From: Steinernema hermaphroditum
Lineage: Eukaryota > Nematoda > Chromadorea > Rhabditida > Steinernematidae
DNA length: 64,000 nucleotides
NCBI GenBank assembly: GCA_030435675.1
Contig: CM059622.1
Coordinates: 7,998,001 to 8,062,000, forward strand
Direction of reading: 5' to 3'
Shown: piece by piece, positions 17,110-28,705 of the stretch
Layout: each line of letters opens with the position of its first letter
Numbering within the stretch: position 1 is the first letter of the stretch
Notes under the pieces: generated by a model
Told to the model about the DNA's origin: nothing
Databases searched by the model: none
The model's input: the letters and a program-made list of their open reading frames with translations, nothing else
Program-made: the position numbers and the translations under genes

Positions 17110-20100
17110 CTAGAGGGTGGTCTCCTTCTGGGAGACGGGGTCCGTCACGTAGGAGGGGTTGGATACGGTACGCATCTCGGCGTTCTCGTAGGAGTGCGTC
17201 TCCTCCGGTGCGTTCTCGTAGAGGGGCTTCGCGTCGCCACTGGTCGCGGGCTCGTTGTAGTAGGCCGGCGAGAGCTCTGAAGGCATCGGAGGGCGTCGGA
17301 GGGGGCTCGAGAGGGGACTCACCTGTGCGGCCCGTCTCGTCGACGATGACGGGCGTGTAGAAGTTGGTGGCACCCTTCTGGCAGCAGGAGATCGGGGTCA
17401 TGTAGTTTCCGTCGTCGATACCGACGCGGAGGGCGCCGGGGCGGCCCTTGTAGACGGGGTCCGTGTCGTAGCGCGTCGAGCCGGAGCTTCGGAGGCGCCC
17501 GGTGCGCGGAAGTAACTGAAGACGCGGTGAAGGGCCGGAGCGGGGCAGGGGGACCTACGGGTTTGGAGGGCGAGGGCGGCGTCCCCTGGGGCGAGTCGTC
17601 GAAGGAGGAGGCGCCGTAGAAGTTGGGGTCGATGATGGGCTCGTCGTCGGAGGCGCCGACGACGAAGGAGTCGTTGTAGCTCTCCAGGATGCGCTGCATG
17701 TCGCGTGCCGACTGCGCCACGTCCTTCGGGCTCACGTCCTAAAACGCCGTAGAGGAGCGTGGCAGGACCACCCACCTTGAGGTAGCGGTTAGGCTGGCGA
17801 CAGAACTCCTCGAGTTTTGTCTTGAGCTGTGAGAAGGAGGGCCGCGTCTTCGGGTGCGTGAGCCAGCCTGAAAGGAGTGGTGGGGACCGCGGGGACGGGG
17901 ACCTACAGAGGAGGAGGAGACTGTAGAGCTGCTGGGAGACGTTGTTGGGCGTCTCGAGGCGGTTGCCGTCCTCGAGGAAAGAGCGCATGGCGTCGACGGA
18001 CATGTTCTTGTAGGGCACGCAGCCCTTGGTGAGCACCTCCCAGCAGGTGACGCCGAAGGCCCACACGTCCGTTTGCTCGTTGAACGCCTTCTTCTCGAAG
18101 CACTCGAGGGCGAGCCACTTCGGCGCCACCTTGCCCGACACCTCCACGGACTCCTCGTCCTTCTTCAGCATCTTGGCGAGCCCGAAGTCGGTCACCTCGA
18201 CATAGTTGGGCCGCTTGACGAGCACGTTCCGCGCCGCCAGGTCCCGGTGTACCATCTTGTTCTGGTGGAGGTACTCCATGGCGTCGGCGATCTGGTAGCA
18301 GTAGAGGAGCAGGTCCCGCGCGAACAGGTTCTTCTGGTGCTTCCGGAGGAACTCCAGCAGGCAGCCGTAGATACGGTAGGGTGTGACGATGCTGACACCG
18401 TCGACGAGGCAGATGCCGGCAATCTTGAGCAAGTGCTTGTGGTGCATGGAGGCCATGAGGCCCGCCTCCTCGAGCATCTCCTTCTCCGCGGAGCCGTCGT
18501 GGGTGATCGTCTTGAGGTATTTGATGGCCACGGGCACCTTGCCCGAGCTCTTGCCCTTCGGGTAGAGGTAGCCCTTGAAGACGACGCCGAAGGCGCCCTC
18601 GCCGAGCTTCTCGGAGAAGCGCGTCAAGTTCTCGCCGGGGATGATGATCAGGCGACTCATGTTGGGCTCGTCCGACGGGTCGAAGGGGTCCTGGGGCGGG
18701 ATGGAGGGCGGGTTCGCCTCCAGCTCCTGCTTGTAGAGGCGCCGGTTCTTCTTGGCGTAGTAGCCGAGGACGCCGCAGACGAGTACCGTCGCCACGAGGA
18801 TCGCCGCGATCCACAGGTACATCGCCTGGCGCCGCTTCTGCTCCTCCCACCGCGGGTCCACCTCGCGACAGACACCCTCGTCGGGGTACGGTAGCTCGGG
18901 CGGACATTCGGGGAGACACTTCAGGGTACCGTAGGCGTCCTCGACGCCGGCAAACTCGCAGGCGTCGCAGTCGGCCTCGAAGGGGCCGCTGCAGGAGCGC
19001 TTCTGGTCGCACAATTGGTGGCAGCGGCGGCACACGCCTGCACGCTCCATCGTCCGGTTCACCTCGATCCTTGAGCCCCTGCAAGCACATGCGTGCCGGG
19101 GTTACGGTAGAGGCACCTACGGGCCGCAGTCGGAAACGCAGCGCGTCTTCTCGGAGGCGACGTTGCTGCGGAGTTCGAAGTGGCGGCAGTGGCACTCGCT
19201 CTTCTCGACGAGGTCGCCGAATTGGCGGCAGCTGAGGCACTCGCTGTTGCACCGCTCACACACCTGCAAGAGGTACGGTAGTACGGGGGTACGGCGGGGC
19301 CACTCACGTATTGGTCGGCGAGGGAGGCGCCTCCGCTGAGGTAGTAGTTGGTGAGGTTGTTGTCACGGCACACCTCCAGGGGGTCCTCCAGGGCCATGAT
19401 GCATTGGAACTGCGGACGGGGTACTGTAGCCACAGTTAGACAGGGCCCTACCTGTGCGGTGACGTTGTCGAGGCGGAAGGCGTACTTGCAGAGGTTGCAG
19501 CCACCGGCGCCAGCGAAGGCGCCGGGCCCCGTACAGCCGTTTTCGTAGCAGCTCTCGGCGCAGGGAAGGCAGATGGCGCCACTACGGTAGTGGCTCTTCG
19601 GACACTCGGCCACACACCGCGTCCGCTCGCCCACCCGCATCGACGCGTTCCGGCAGCGGAGGCAGCCGGTGTCCCCGGGGCCGGAGCAAGCCTCGCACTG
19701 TTCATGGCACGCAAGACACTCCCGGGCCGTGGAGTTCGTGTAGAACCTGAGACGCGGCGTGCAGAGGAGTACGGTAAGGGACTCACCCTTCGATGGGGCA
19801 GTGGCCGACGCACTCGCCGTGCTTCTTAAAGTGGCGGCAGGCGACGCACATCGAGGGGCCTTCGCCCCAGCACCCGAGGCGCGGCTCGCACGACGCCGCG
19901 CAGACGAGGCCGCGCTCCTCTAAAAGGGGCCTTCAGTGTGTGACGGGTCCCGCCACGACCTACCGCAGTGTCGTGGGTCCCTGTTGTTGGCGACTTTGAC
20001 GGAGCCGTTGACGCGGAGCACCTCCTCTAGAGGCACGGAGTCGGCGAAGCAGAGCCACTCGTTCCCGTTCACCAGCACGTCCCCCTTCCGGATCCAACGC

Positions 20101-23100
20101 AGCTTCTGCAGCTGCAGCTCCCGCAAGTTCGTGTTCGACGCCACCACCAGCGCGTGTCTCTGGCTGAAACGCACCTGATCCTTGCCCGCTACCGTACGCC
20201 TACTTGAGGAGACGGCGGCCCTCGATCACCTCCAGGTTCTTCAGGAAACTCAGGTCGTGGGGCGAGTTGTCGCCCGAGCTGATGTAGACAAATTCGGTGA
20301 TCACCTTCACGCTCTGCAGCGTAGCCAGGTCCTCGTCCGTCAGCGCCGGGATGGCCCTAAATCACAACTCTCCGCGACTACCGTACCCCGCCAACCTCAT
20401 GTCGTTGTCGGAGTGATTGCCGAAGACGTGCGTCATGATCTGCAGGAAGCCGTCGATGACCGTGCAGTCCCGATTCTCCGGGTTCTGGAACCACAGTGCA
20501 TCCAGCGGCTTGTCCAGTGTGCACTCTGAAAGCTCCGGTCAGGAAGGCGCGCTACCGCGACCCACTCTTCGGACAGACGCCGTCGCACTTTTCGCACTCG
20601 CGCGTGTTCTTCTCGGGGTCGTGGCTGTAGCCAGGGCTGCAGTGCACCACGCAGTGATCTCCCTGAATCAGGGTCTCCTCGGGACACTTCTCCACGCAGT
20701 ACCGGTCGTACGTGTACCGTTTCCGGTCGTGCTCTACCGTAATCCCCTTGATCCGGTCGTACTTTGTCAGCCCGTTGCACTGGTCGACGCACTCGTCATC
20801 CTGCAGGAAGTTGGCGCACGCCTAAACCCTTATCGGTTCCGCCATGAGCTCTACAGTACTCCTCCTACCGTACACTCGCGTTTCCCCTCTCCGTAGCAGC
20901 CCCCAGCGCAGGAACGGTCGCAGCACTTCGTCTCGCCGTTCTGCATGAAGCACATCCCCGAGTCGCATCGTGTCGGGCAGATCGATCGGTACACTGAAGC
21001 ACCGTAATCTAGGGTACGGTGGACGGGACTCACCGATCTGGCACTCGTCCTCCTTGGGACCCCAGCAGTGGTCGCCGCAGTCGTCCGAGCAGTTGGTGGG
21101 GGGCTCGGCGTCGCAGAAGTGGAAGTTCGGAAGGAATCGAAGGTTAGCGGGGCGGTCCTCGATGCTCAGACGCTCGTTCAAGTCGTGGCCGAGGATCTGA
21201 AGCGGCGTCTGACAGGGCTGCTCGCCGCACTCACCTCCTCGAAGGCGACGCGGTCGCGGAAGTGGCAAAGGTGTGGGTTCCCGCTGACGTTAAAGGTGCC
21301 CGTCTCGAGGCTCCGGAAGCTCGGCATCGAGACGAACCTCAGATTCGCGTTGTTAATGATCTGGACGCCGGCACCTTCGAACTTCTCGTCGCCCCAGACG
21401 ACCTTCAGTCTCGGGAGGGCGATCGCCTCGACGGCGTTCGAGTAGATGAGCAGGTAGCCGGTGATCTCCTCGATGTTCTGCAGAAAACTGAGGTCCACGG
21501 AGTCGAAGTCGAGCTCCCCGGTGGCGTTGTTCGTGTCCACCTCAATGTGCGTCAGCTCCAGACTACCGTACACCACCGTGCAGTTGATGTACTGCCGCCG
21601 GAGCTGCTCCAGCCTCACGTGGCGGTCCTGGCTCCACGTCACCGTCGTCGAGCGTCCGTTCAGCGTGCCGGAACATACTAAAAGCCGGGTTTATAGTAGG
21701 TGCCTTCTGTAAGAGGGCACAGTGGAGCTTGTGGGGAGGCATGCGGAGAGAGGAGTGGAAGGAGGGGCACTGAGTAGTGATGGGAAACGAGTCCGAGTCC
21801 GAGAAAACCCATCGAGTCCGAGTTCGAGTCCGGACTGGTTTCAAAATCCTAAACGAGTCCGAGTCCGAGTCCGGACTCGATGCCCAAAAACCCATCGAGT
21901 CCGAGTCCGAGTCTCGAGTCCGGACCAACGAGTCCGGACTCGTTTTCGGACTCGTTGCGATCTCTGGCACTGAGCACAAAACGGCGAGCACGGATCGAGG
22001 AACGTTTTGGAAAGAGGTCAGAAACTCTTGGATGCATAGCCCCTTAGTACCGTAGTCCCACAATCCATTTTGTAAACACCCTAGAGGATCCCGCAGCACT
22101 AATTTGATAGCGTCTCTTTCCGCCATTCCCTAAAACAAACACGGCGGAACTGAAACCGCTCGAAGAGTTCAAACACCACACGAAGAATCGATCGTTTCAG
22201 TCAGAGTCGATCACTTCCCATCCGACCCCTCCAGTGGCCACAAGGTACTGTAGTGCGTCCTTTGTGGAAAACACTCAAAAGAAGAGAGCGAACTCTCGCC
22301 CCGAGTGTCTCCAGAGGTTCTCGGTTTCGCCTCTTCCTACTCTCCCGCTTCGGCATTTCCGGCGACGGAGTCCGAAAACAGCGGTGATAAGGCGCCGGAA
22401 GACAAACAGAGTTGATGGAGTGGACCGAAAGAGGTTTCCCAGAGCAAACGATCCGTGGAAATCGATGGAACCGAAGCCGAAAAATGATGGGATCAGAGGG
22501 TTCGAGGAGCAGTTCAGTCGTGCTCGTTTGGGTGACAGCTGGAATGTCTCAAGGAAGAAGTTACGTTACGGGATCCCGACGCTCCCTGGAGAAGAGTCCC
22601 TCATTTTGGTTCTTTTAAAGGTCTCCCAAAGGTCCCAAAACGATCGCCAGAGGTCTAGGAGGAGAGTACGTCATCGATGGGGCCCATTAGAGGAAAATCG
22701 CTTACTGCAGGGTGTGTTCTCCTTCCAGAAGGCGCAATTTCCACGTCGCCACTCGAGCGGCTCGGCCAGCCAGAGGAGCGCAAAGAGCAGGAGAATCCGC
22801 CACAGGAGGCGGCCGTCCATCGGGGAAGAGTGGAGGCGCCGCCGAGGGGCGCGGAGGGGGCGGCGAGGAGTCCCTTATCAGTCGACCGGCGCCGAGGGCC
22901 GTGGCAGCGCAGAAGCCATGAGGCCCTCGCACGGAAGAGGCTAATCGAATTAGCGTCGATCGCAATCAGCGCAGTGGCGCCAGAATCGGGGCCGGGAGCC
23001 GAGGCGCCTCGGGCACTTCGGAGGCGAAGAAGATCCGATCGATGCGGGAATCGATGGAGAGCGAAAAAACAAACAAAGCGATCGGAGGCGCGTGCAGCCC

Positions 23101-23854
23101 TGACCGGTTGGGACGCGGTCCTCGAGACCCTCCGGCAGACGAGTAATTAGGAGATGCAAATGCGGCGGGGGCCGGCGGAGGATAATTTTGCGAAAAAGAC
23201 AAAATTGGGGCTAATTGAGGCGATGTTCCACTCCTCCGCTTCTGGAAGGGGACCTGCCGGGGGCACTCGGAGGCTCAGATTTCGGCCCATTTGGACACGT
23301 GGGAATGGCGCTCGATGCACAGGTGGGCGGAAGGTAGAACTTCGAGATGGAGTCGCCAAGGAGCGAGAGGACTCGAGTTCTTGCAGGACAATCTCAGGGG
23401 TTCTCCCCTTTTTATGGGCTTCATGCCATCTTGGAATCAGAAGATGCAGTGGAGGTTCACGCCTAACCCAAGGCCGTGCAGCTTTCGACGTTTGTTGCAA
23501 CGCGCCACTCCACTTTCCCTCAATTACCCCACTCATTCCCCAAGGTCGCCCATCGATCGCCCCCAGCAAAACCCGAACATTCCTAAAGAAGCCACGAGAC
23601 AATTCCAGAAGCACAGAGGACACAGAGGACTACCGTGCTCACCTCCTTCGGAGTCGATGTGGTCTGGAACGCGAGGAAAGAAAGCGATTAGAGAGAGGAG
23701 GCGCAGAAGCGGGCCGAGGACACTTACATTTACGGTAGGGCTGCGCGGGAGAGGACTCCCGGGGCCGGGTCGTGGCGAAGTACTTCGACTTCGCGGCAAC
23801 GACTTCGGCGACAGCGAAGACGAGCAGGAGCAGAGCGCATCGCGCCGCTCGCAT
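17110..23854 (-). CDS. let-23: EGF receptor tyrosine kinase (LET-23 type), 17 exons, about 1,357 aa
   Basis: Exons on the minus strand: 23854-23728, 21677-21235, 21196-21034, 20993-20869, 20821-20566, 20525-20396, 20356-20204, 20163-19964, 19919-19787, 19746-19452, 19409-19308, 19263-19121, 19078-17907, 17867-17776, 17738-17559, 17515-17323 and 17276-17110. All junctions keep phase (4,074 nt). Order of parts: signal peptide, receptor L domain 1, furin-like cysteine-rich region, L domain 2, second cysteine-rich region, membrane helix about 843-865 (LWIAAILVATVLVCGVLGYY), kinase about 905-1170 with LGEGAFGVVFKG, VAIKYL, HRDLAARN, DFGLAK and APKWLALE. The tail holds several tyrosines in NPSY/YEN contexts and ends ETTL, a class I PDZ ligand like the one by which C. 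elegans LET-23 is held basolaterally by LIN-2/7/10. It activates Ras-MAPK signalling in response to LIN-3/EGF. C. elegans LET-23 is 1,323 aa. Nothing looks broken. The first-exon choice is inferred from phase and signal peptide. Confidence 0.95.
21777..21960. repeat. GAGTCC/GGACTC hexamer array in let-23 intron 1
   Basis: Degenerate tandem gagtcc units occur first in one orientation and then as the complement (ggactcg), giving a partly palindromic array. A block reading aacccatcgagtccgag occurs twice (about 21806 and 21888). Confidence 0.8.
22706..22820 (-). CDS. let-23: Candidate alternative first exon (1b) of let-23
   Basis: An ATG at 22820 opens MDGRLLWRILLLFALLWLAE, a strong signal peptide, and continues 38 codons to a good donor (CA/GTAAGCG) at 22706/22705. 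The exon ends in phase 1, exactly as exon 1a (23854-23728) does, so either can splice to exon 2 at 21677 in frame; the mature receptor start (CSGTLNGRS) would be the same. It lies inside the 2-kb intron between exon 1a and exon 2. Drosophila Egfr is known to use alternative first exons encoding different N-termini. A chance open frame cannot be excluded. Confidence 0.55.
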
Positions 23855-23855
23855 T

Positions 23856-23861
23856 CTGAAA
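23856..23861 (-). promoter_or_regulatory. TTTCAG acceptor one base before the let-23 exon 1a ATG
   Basis: On the minus strand the sequence reads TTTCAG-A-ATG. A perfect nematode 3' splice site this close to the start codon, with no obvious coding exon upstream, fits spliced-leader trans-splicing. A 5'-UTR intron is the alternative. Confidence 0.5.
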
Positions 23862-26800
23862 CGTCTCGATGGTCAGGTCTCTGGAATCCAGAAGAAGGTC
23901 GCGGGAAAGATTACCGAGGTGGTTTCTGGGGTCTTCCAGAGCTCTCCCGGGGATAAGGGCTTTCTCATGTGACCGCGACTACCGAAACACTCAAAACAGA
24001 AGGCCTTTGGGCATCTAGGCGGGCTAAGGACGGTCTTCAGAAGATGGAATTCTGCCACAAGACCCTGAAATGTCTCGACTTGCTTCCCAAATCGTGGTCA
24101 CTTCTAGTCGAGAAATAGAACAAGAAGAGCGATCGGACCAAGTTAATAGACCTCGGATTACGGTGGCAACAAAATCACAGAAAAAGTGATCAAAAGCCGA
24201 GAATGTCCACAAATAGGACTCCCTGGATTCAGAGGGATCGAAAGTAACAGTTGGATTCGTGTGGCCGACGAGTGTCGCCAATCAGGAGGAAATTGAGGGG
24301 GTTCCCCTTCGAAGCATGAAGGGGGTACAGAGCACGCCTGCGGCGATGTCATCCGAGGAAAAACAAACACTTGTCTTCGAGGTGCGTAATCGATCGCATT
24401 GTCACCTAAAAATCGTCCAAAATAGCGCCAGGTTCACCTTTCCTGTTCGCCGGAAGCAAGGACTGCAACATCGAGGATCGATGGAGATCCGAAGAAGAAA
24501 GGAACGCGAACAAGACTCGTTATCACCTCACATGCACGCCTAGCCCCGGCCCTGGAGGGGTGGAATTTCCCTGCCCGCCGAGCCTCGATCCCGCGAAGGA
24601 ATCCTAGACGTCGACGACTCCTCCGCGACTCCTCGAATCGATCTGTTCTCGATCGCAAAGCAAACAGAAAAGATAATTTTGGCACCCGAAAGGACAAATA
24701 GAAGCGATCGATCGGCGCCTAGAGGCCTCGAGTGATAGCGATCGGCTCGGGAGTCGATCGGAGCACCGAAGGACACCGCAGGCCCTAAACGGAGCAGCCA
24801 AAGGTCACTGCGAAGGCGAAGAAAGGAGTCGGGGGCGGAAGAGGGTACGGTATGTTGCGGGTGGGATCGGAAGTGGTAGAGTCGGACCTTTTTTGGAGAA
24901 TAGGAGGAAGTGAGCAATCGGAGAATTGCTTGGTCCCTTGACCTTGGTCATTTGGGATCCGTCCTCTGACCGACCTTCCGGGCCCGATCACTCCCGAAGA
25001 CGATTGTCTAGGTCCAAAAGGAAAAGAGGAAGATCGGACTTGAGGCGGACTGGAGGCGATCTCGTCTTATGGAGGAGGCAAGAAGAAGTGTAACACACGC
25101 CGCGAATCAAAACATCGGGACGGTACAGGCTTTCGGACCTTCCTTCTCCACTCCTTTGTGCACCTTGTTGCCAAATTTGTCACTGAGCGCCTCCGCGGCG
25201 TCAATTCATAAATCACTCGAATGAAAACAAAGGGCCGATTCCGAAGACAAACGACGGCAGGTGGGGAAGCGAAGGACATCTGGAGGCGATGGACGAGGTG
25301 CCGACGGCGAGGGCCATCGAGAAAGCAATTCAGCGGAGGGAGGGCCATCGCCTGGTGACAAACAATCGCCTCGAGGTGACCGAGGGCGAAAGTTGGAAGG
25401 CGGACGAGGAGATCTTATCGTCGGAGGCAGGCTGCAGCGCGTTTGCAACTCGGGGTAACAAAGAAGGGCCGACGACCACAGAATGGAACGAGATGATCAC
25501 TATACGGTATTTCATATTTGGCAGAGGACTTCAAAAAACAAGGCGAGGATCGGGCGCGTCCTAATACCGATAAGTGTCTTCGCGGCCAGAAGATATTGCT
25601 CGAAAAAAGCGCAGAAACGGTGTTTAGCGTTCCTCTAAGAAAGGTGCGGAGGGAAGTTTCGGCGCGCAAAGGACGAAAGCGACGCGCGGCGCCGTCTTTA
25701 TGACTCGTAAACGCCCCTCGGGAGCGTCAAAAGTCAAAACAGACCTCTTCCGCCGCCGGCTCCGGAGGTCCGAGCTCGAGAGGACCTTCCGAGGGTCCTC
25801 TGGGGCGGAATCTGTTGAGTCAGAGGAAGTCCACGAGGTCCTCGAGGCTGGGAACGCGGAGAAGAATGCGTAATTAGTCACTCGGGGAGCCGACAGCGCC
25901 TCGAAGGTCGTTTATGGGGTGCGAAGGGTCACTCGTGGTCCAGAGGCGCCGACGCGGAGGACCTCAAAGATCGTTGGAATCGTGCACAAACGGCGCCGAG
26001 TTGTTGGCGTCTTAGGTTTGCGCCGCGGCGGTTCTAATTGCGCGCCGAAGGGCCGAAGACGAAGGCGATAACGGCGGCGGAATTTACATAATCGATCGCG
26101 GAGATCAGACGCCGGGGGAGACGCCGTCCGATCGTCCGTGGCAACAATACGGCTGCGGGGACGACCGTATTAGCGACTTAAACGATCGCCGATTCCTCAC
26201 GGCTAATTTGAGGCGACTTTTTGGACGTCGCGGAGAGGAGCCCGCGCAGGATCATTTGCATTTCCGACCAGAGACAAAGACTAATCTGGACCCTCTCCGC
26301 CACCGTAACCCTTTGTTTATTAATCCAGGATGATCTTGTGCTCGAGATCTTCGCGGCACAAGGTCTAACGAGGGGAAGGGAATACCTCCAGAAATCGCTC
26401 GGCTAAGACAGTTGAGGTGAGCTCATGACAGACCGTATTCCCAGAAGCGCGACGTCAGTCCATCCCGATCCCGGCAGAAGATGCCATCGTTGAACCGGAG
26501 AAGCCAGAGGGAGGAGCTAGAAGAAGAAGCGAAACCCGATCGGAGGCGCCGATTAGATTTCATCGCCGCAGGTGAGACGATTTGTTCCGAGACGATTTGC
26601 ATTTAGATGGAGTTTCCGCGAAAGGAAGGCGCCTTGAGTCAACGCCGAAGGCAAACACTGTGCGGTCGCAGGTCGAGAAGGCGGTCTTTTCTTGTTTTGG
26701 GAGCGCAGGGCGGCCTCTGAATCACGAGGCGCCGAACTCCGGAGTGCCTCGGCATGGAGAAACTGGGCAAACACTCTGGGGGCGCCGGAACCGAAGGGAG

Positions 26801-27110
26801 AGGTTAGGACTGTCACGGTCCGTAGAGGGGGAAGAGGCAAACAATCGCGCGAGGAAAGTTCTTTTTACTCAAATGAAGTGCAACAGAGGTGACGAATAAA
26901 TTGAAGGGACCGGTCATGGAGGAAAAAAGTTTTTTTTTATCTGAAAAAATTCGTGCCCCTGTTTTTGAGTGTGCTGAGTAGTTTCCTAGAAACAGAACAA
27001 AGCGCGCGATCTGTGGTTTGTCAATGGTCCCGACGCGATTTGCGGGGCGAATGCGATTCGTGTATTATAGTTTCATGTTGGTCATTTTCTGTTGGTTTTG
27101 CTAACTTTTG
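23862..27110. other. Gene-free, apparently unique region upstream of let-23
   Basis: About 3.2 kb without recognisable coding sequence or transposon, likely including let-23 control DNA. Open frames here translate to arginine- and proline-rich low-complexity text with no family features. Word use is peculiar: gatcg, ggcgcc and the composite cgatcggaggcgc recur (for example near 23080 and 26535), as do short caaacaa runs. The last 200 bases grade into AT-rich transposon territory. Confidence 0.5.
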
Positions 27111-27651
27111 AGGGACAAAACATCTTCAAAAGCATTTTTTTCGACTTCTTTCACTTGCTCGCGTTATTTCTAGTGCGGAAAACGATCTTCGCCATGATTT
27201 TGGCGATTTCGAGGGTTAGTTGCTGGATATACAGTGGCATATACATCTGTGTGTGAAAACAATCAGTCGTATTTAAGTGTACTTTACGACAACTAGGCGA
27301 CTTTCACTGTCCGATGCAGAACTTTCTGCTGATTCTTATCAAGTATAAATAGAGACACCTCCTAAATACAGGTAGAATTCCAGTTTCATGAAACGTAAAA
27401 TGGCAGTAACAGTTATATTGACGCTTACAATTGATGTTTAAAGGATTCAAGTATGATTTGGACAATGATTTCAAATGATTTCAAAACTCTTAAACTGATA
27501 ATAACGTCGGATGAAAAGGAATATGGATCGTGTCATGTGAAACTAACCCTGGAAATCGCCAAAATCATGGCGAAGATCGTTTTCCGCACTGGAAATAACG
27601 CGAGCAAGTGAAAGAAGTCGAAACAAATGCTTTTGAAGATGTTTTGTCCCT
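27111..27651. mobile_element. Foldback/MITE element with 111-bp inverted repeats
   Basis: Bases 27111-27221 (agggacaaaacatcttcaaa...) and 27541-27651 are near-perfect inverted copies around a 319-base AT-rich core without a gene. It fits a non-autonomous DNA transposon. No target duplication is evident. Confidence 0.85.
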
Positions 27652-28618
27652 TTGTTCATAGTGCAGTAAATGCCAGACGCTGAACCGGTGGGTAGTTCGA
27701 ACGACGACAAGCGTCATCATTCGAGGCAGCAGAAGCAGGACCAGACAGCGAATTCAGGCACATCGCTCTGGGACCTCAGGCAGCAGACAGCAGTGTCGTC
27801 GTTCGCAGCTCCGAGCAGCGAGGTCAGGCAAAGCGTTGTGTTTGTTGTGGTTGTGATATTCGAATTCAACATATATTTCTGCTCAGTACCTCACTCTTAC
27901 ATTTTTTGTAACTCTAGAACCCGGTATTGAAAACGGTTCCCTGCAAAATGCATTTTTCTGTCGCAGAGACCGTTTAGGGTGGAATTCTAAAAGTTGTCAT
28001 CTTCGCAAAGCTCGTATCGTCCTTCAAACACGTCCGTTGTGTCAGTTAACAATTTTATTAGATTCCCTGGTCAGCTAGGCGTCAGAAATCCTGTTGCGTT
28101 GCGATTGGAAAATAGGTATCTCAAAAAATCCAAAGACGAAAGGAATGCGGAATTTGGTACCCTTTTTCCAAACATGCACCATGTTATACGCGGGCACTCG
28201 GAACACCAATGTTGTACGGGCGCTTCTCAACACCTCCCCCTTCTTCGACGAGAAGCGTCCTCGCTTCGTTAGGCTTAACGGTTATCTAGAAATATATAAA
28301 ACTAGAAAAATTGAACATCAACAAGGCTCCAGGATCACTGCGGCTGTTGAGAGGATGTTGATATGCGCGTTTTGGTTCGCATGCCATTCGAACGTAACCA
28401 ATTTGCCTTGTTTTCGCAGTGCGCCTGCAGAGCTTTGTACGCGTGTAGGCTGCTGCCTCATGTCCTGCTCCTGCGAAATTCCTGGATGAGCGTCGTCGAT
28501 GAGTGCGCTTCTTGCACTGCGCCAGCGGTCAGCGACGGCTCGCTCAGGCTCTTTGCGATGGTACCGTATTTTGGCGGGAAAATGCCGTTTCGTTTCCATC
28601 GATGGCGGCTTGCGCGTG
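27652..28618. other. Non-coding interval with a dispersed repeat
   Basis: Bases 27690-27835 belong to a repeat whose complement occurs at 48577-48714. The rest shows nothing recognisable. Confidence 0.5.
27690..27835. repeat. Dispersed repeat R3, copy 1
   Basis: Rich in gcagcag and gacgac; it includes cgaacgacgacaagcgtcat and tgggacctcaggcagcag. The reverse complement recurs at 48577-48714, directly abutting the Ulp1 element. Confidence 0.75.
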
Positions 28619-28705
28619 TTAAGGGCCCATTATATGCGCGACTGCGCGACACAACTTTACAATGCTACGCAACACTGTCGCGCAGACTATAATAGGCCCT
28701 TTAGA
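28619..28705. repeat. Short palindromic insertion (about 87 bp)
   Basis: It begins aagggcccattatatgcgcg and ends with the imperfect complement (gcgcagactataataggccc), separated by about 30 bases. It lies at the 3' edge of the gag-protease fragment and fits a very small hairpin MITE. Confidence 0.65.

Noticed and set aside
18073..18894. 273-codon plus-strand ORF over the let-23 kinase
   Set aside because: Antisense shadow of a GC-rich kinase exon; translation is leucine/valine/glutamate-rich with no family features.
17903..19252. 449-codon minus-strand ORF overlapping let-23 exon 13 in another frame
   Set aside because: Arginine/proline-rich off-frame shadow of the conserved kinase reading frame.
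22234..22944. 236-codon plus-strand ORF in let-23 intron 1
   Set aside because: Low-complexity arginine/serine-rich text without domain features; the opposite strand holds the more plausible exon 1b.
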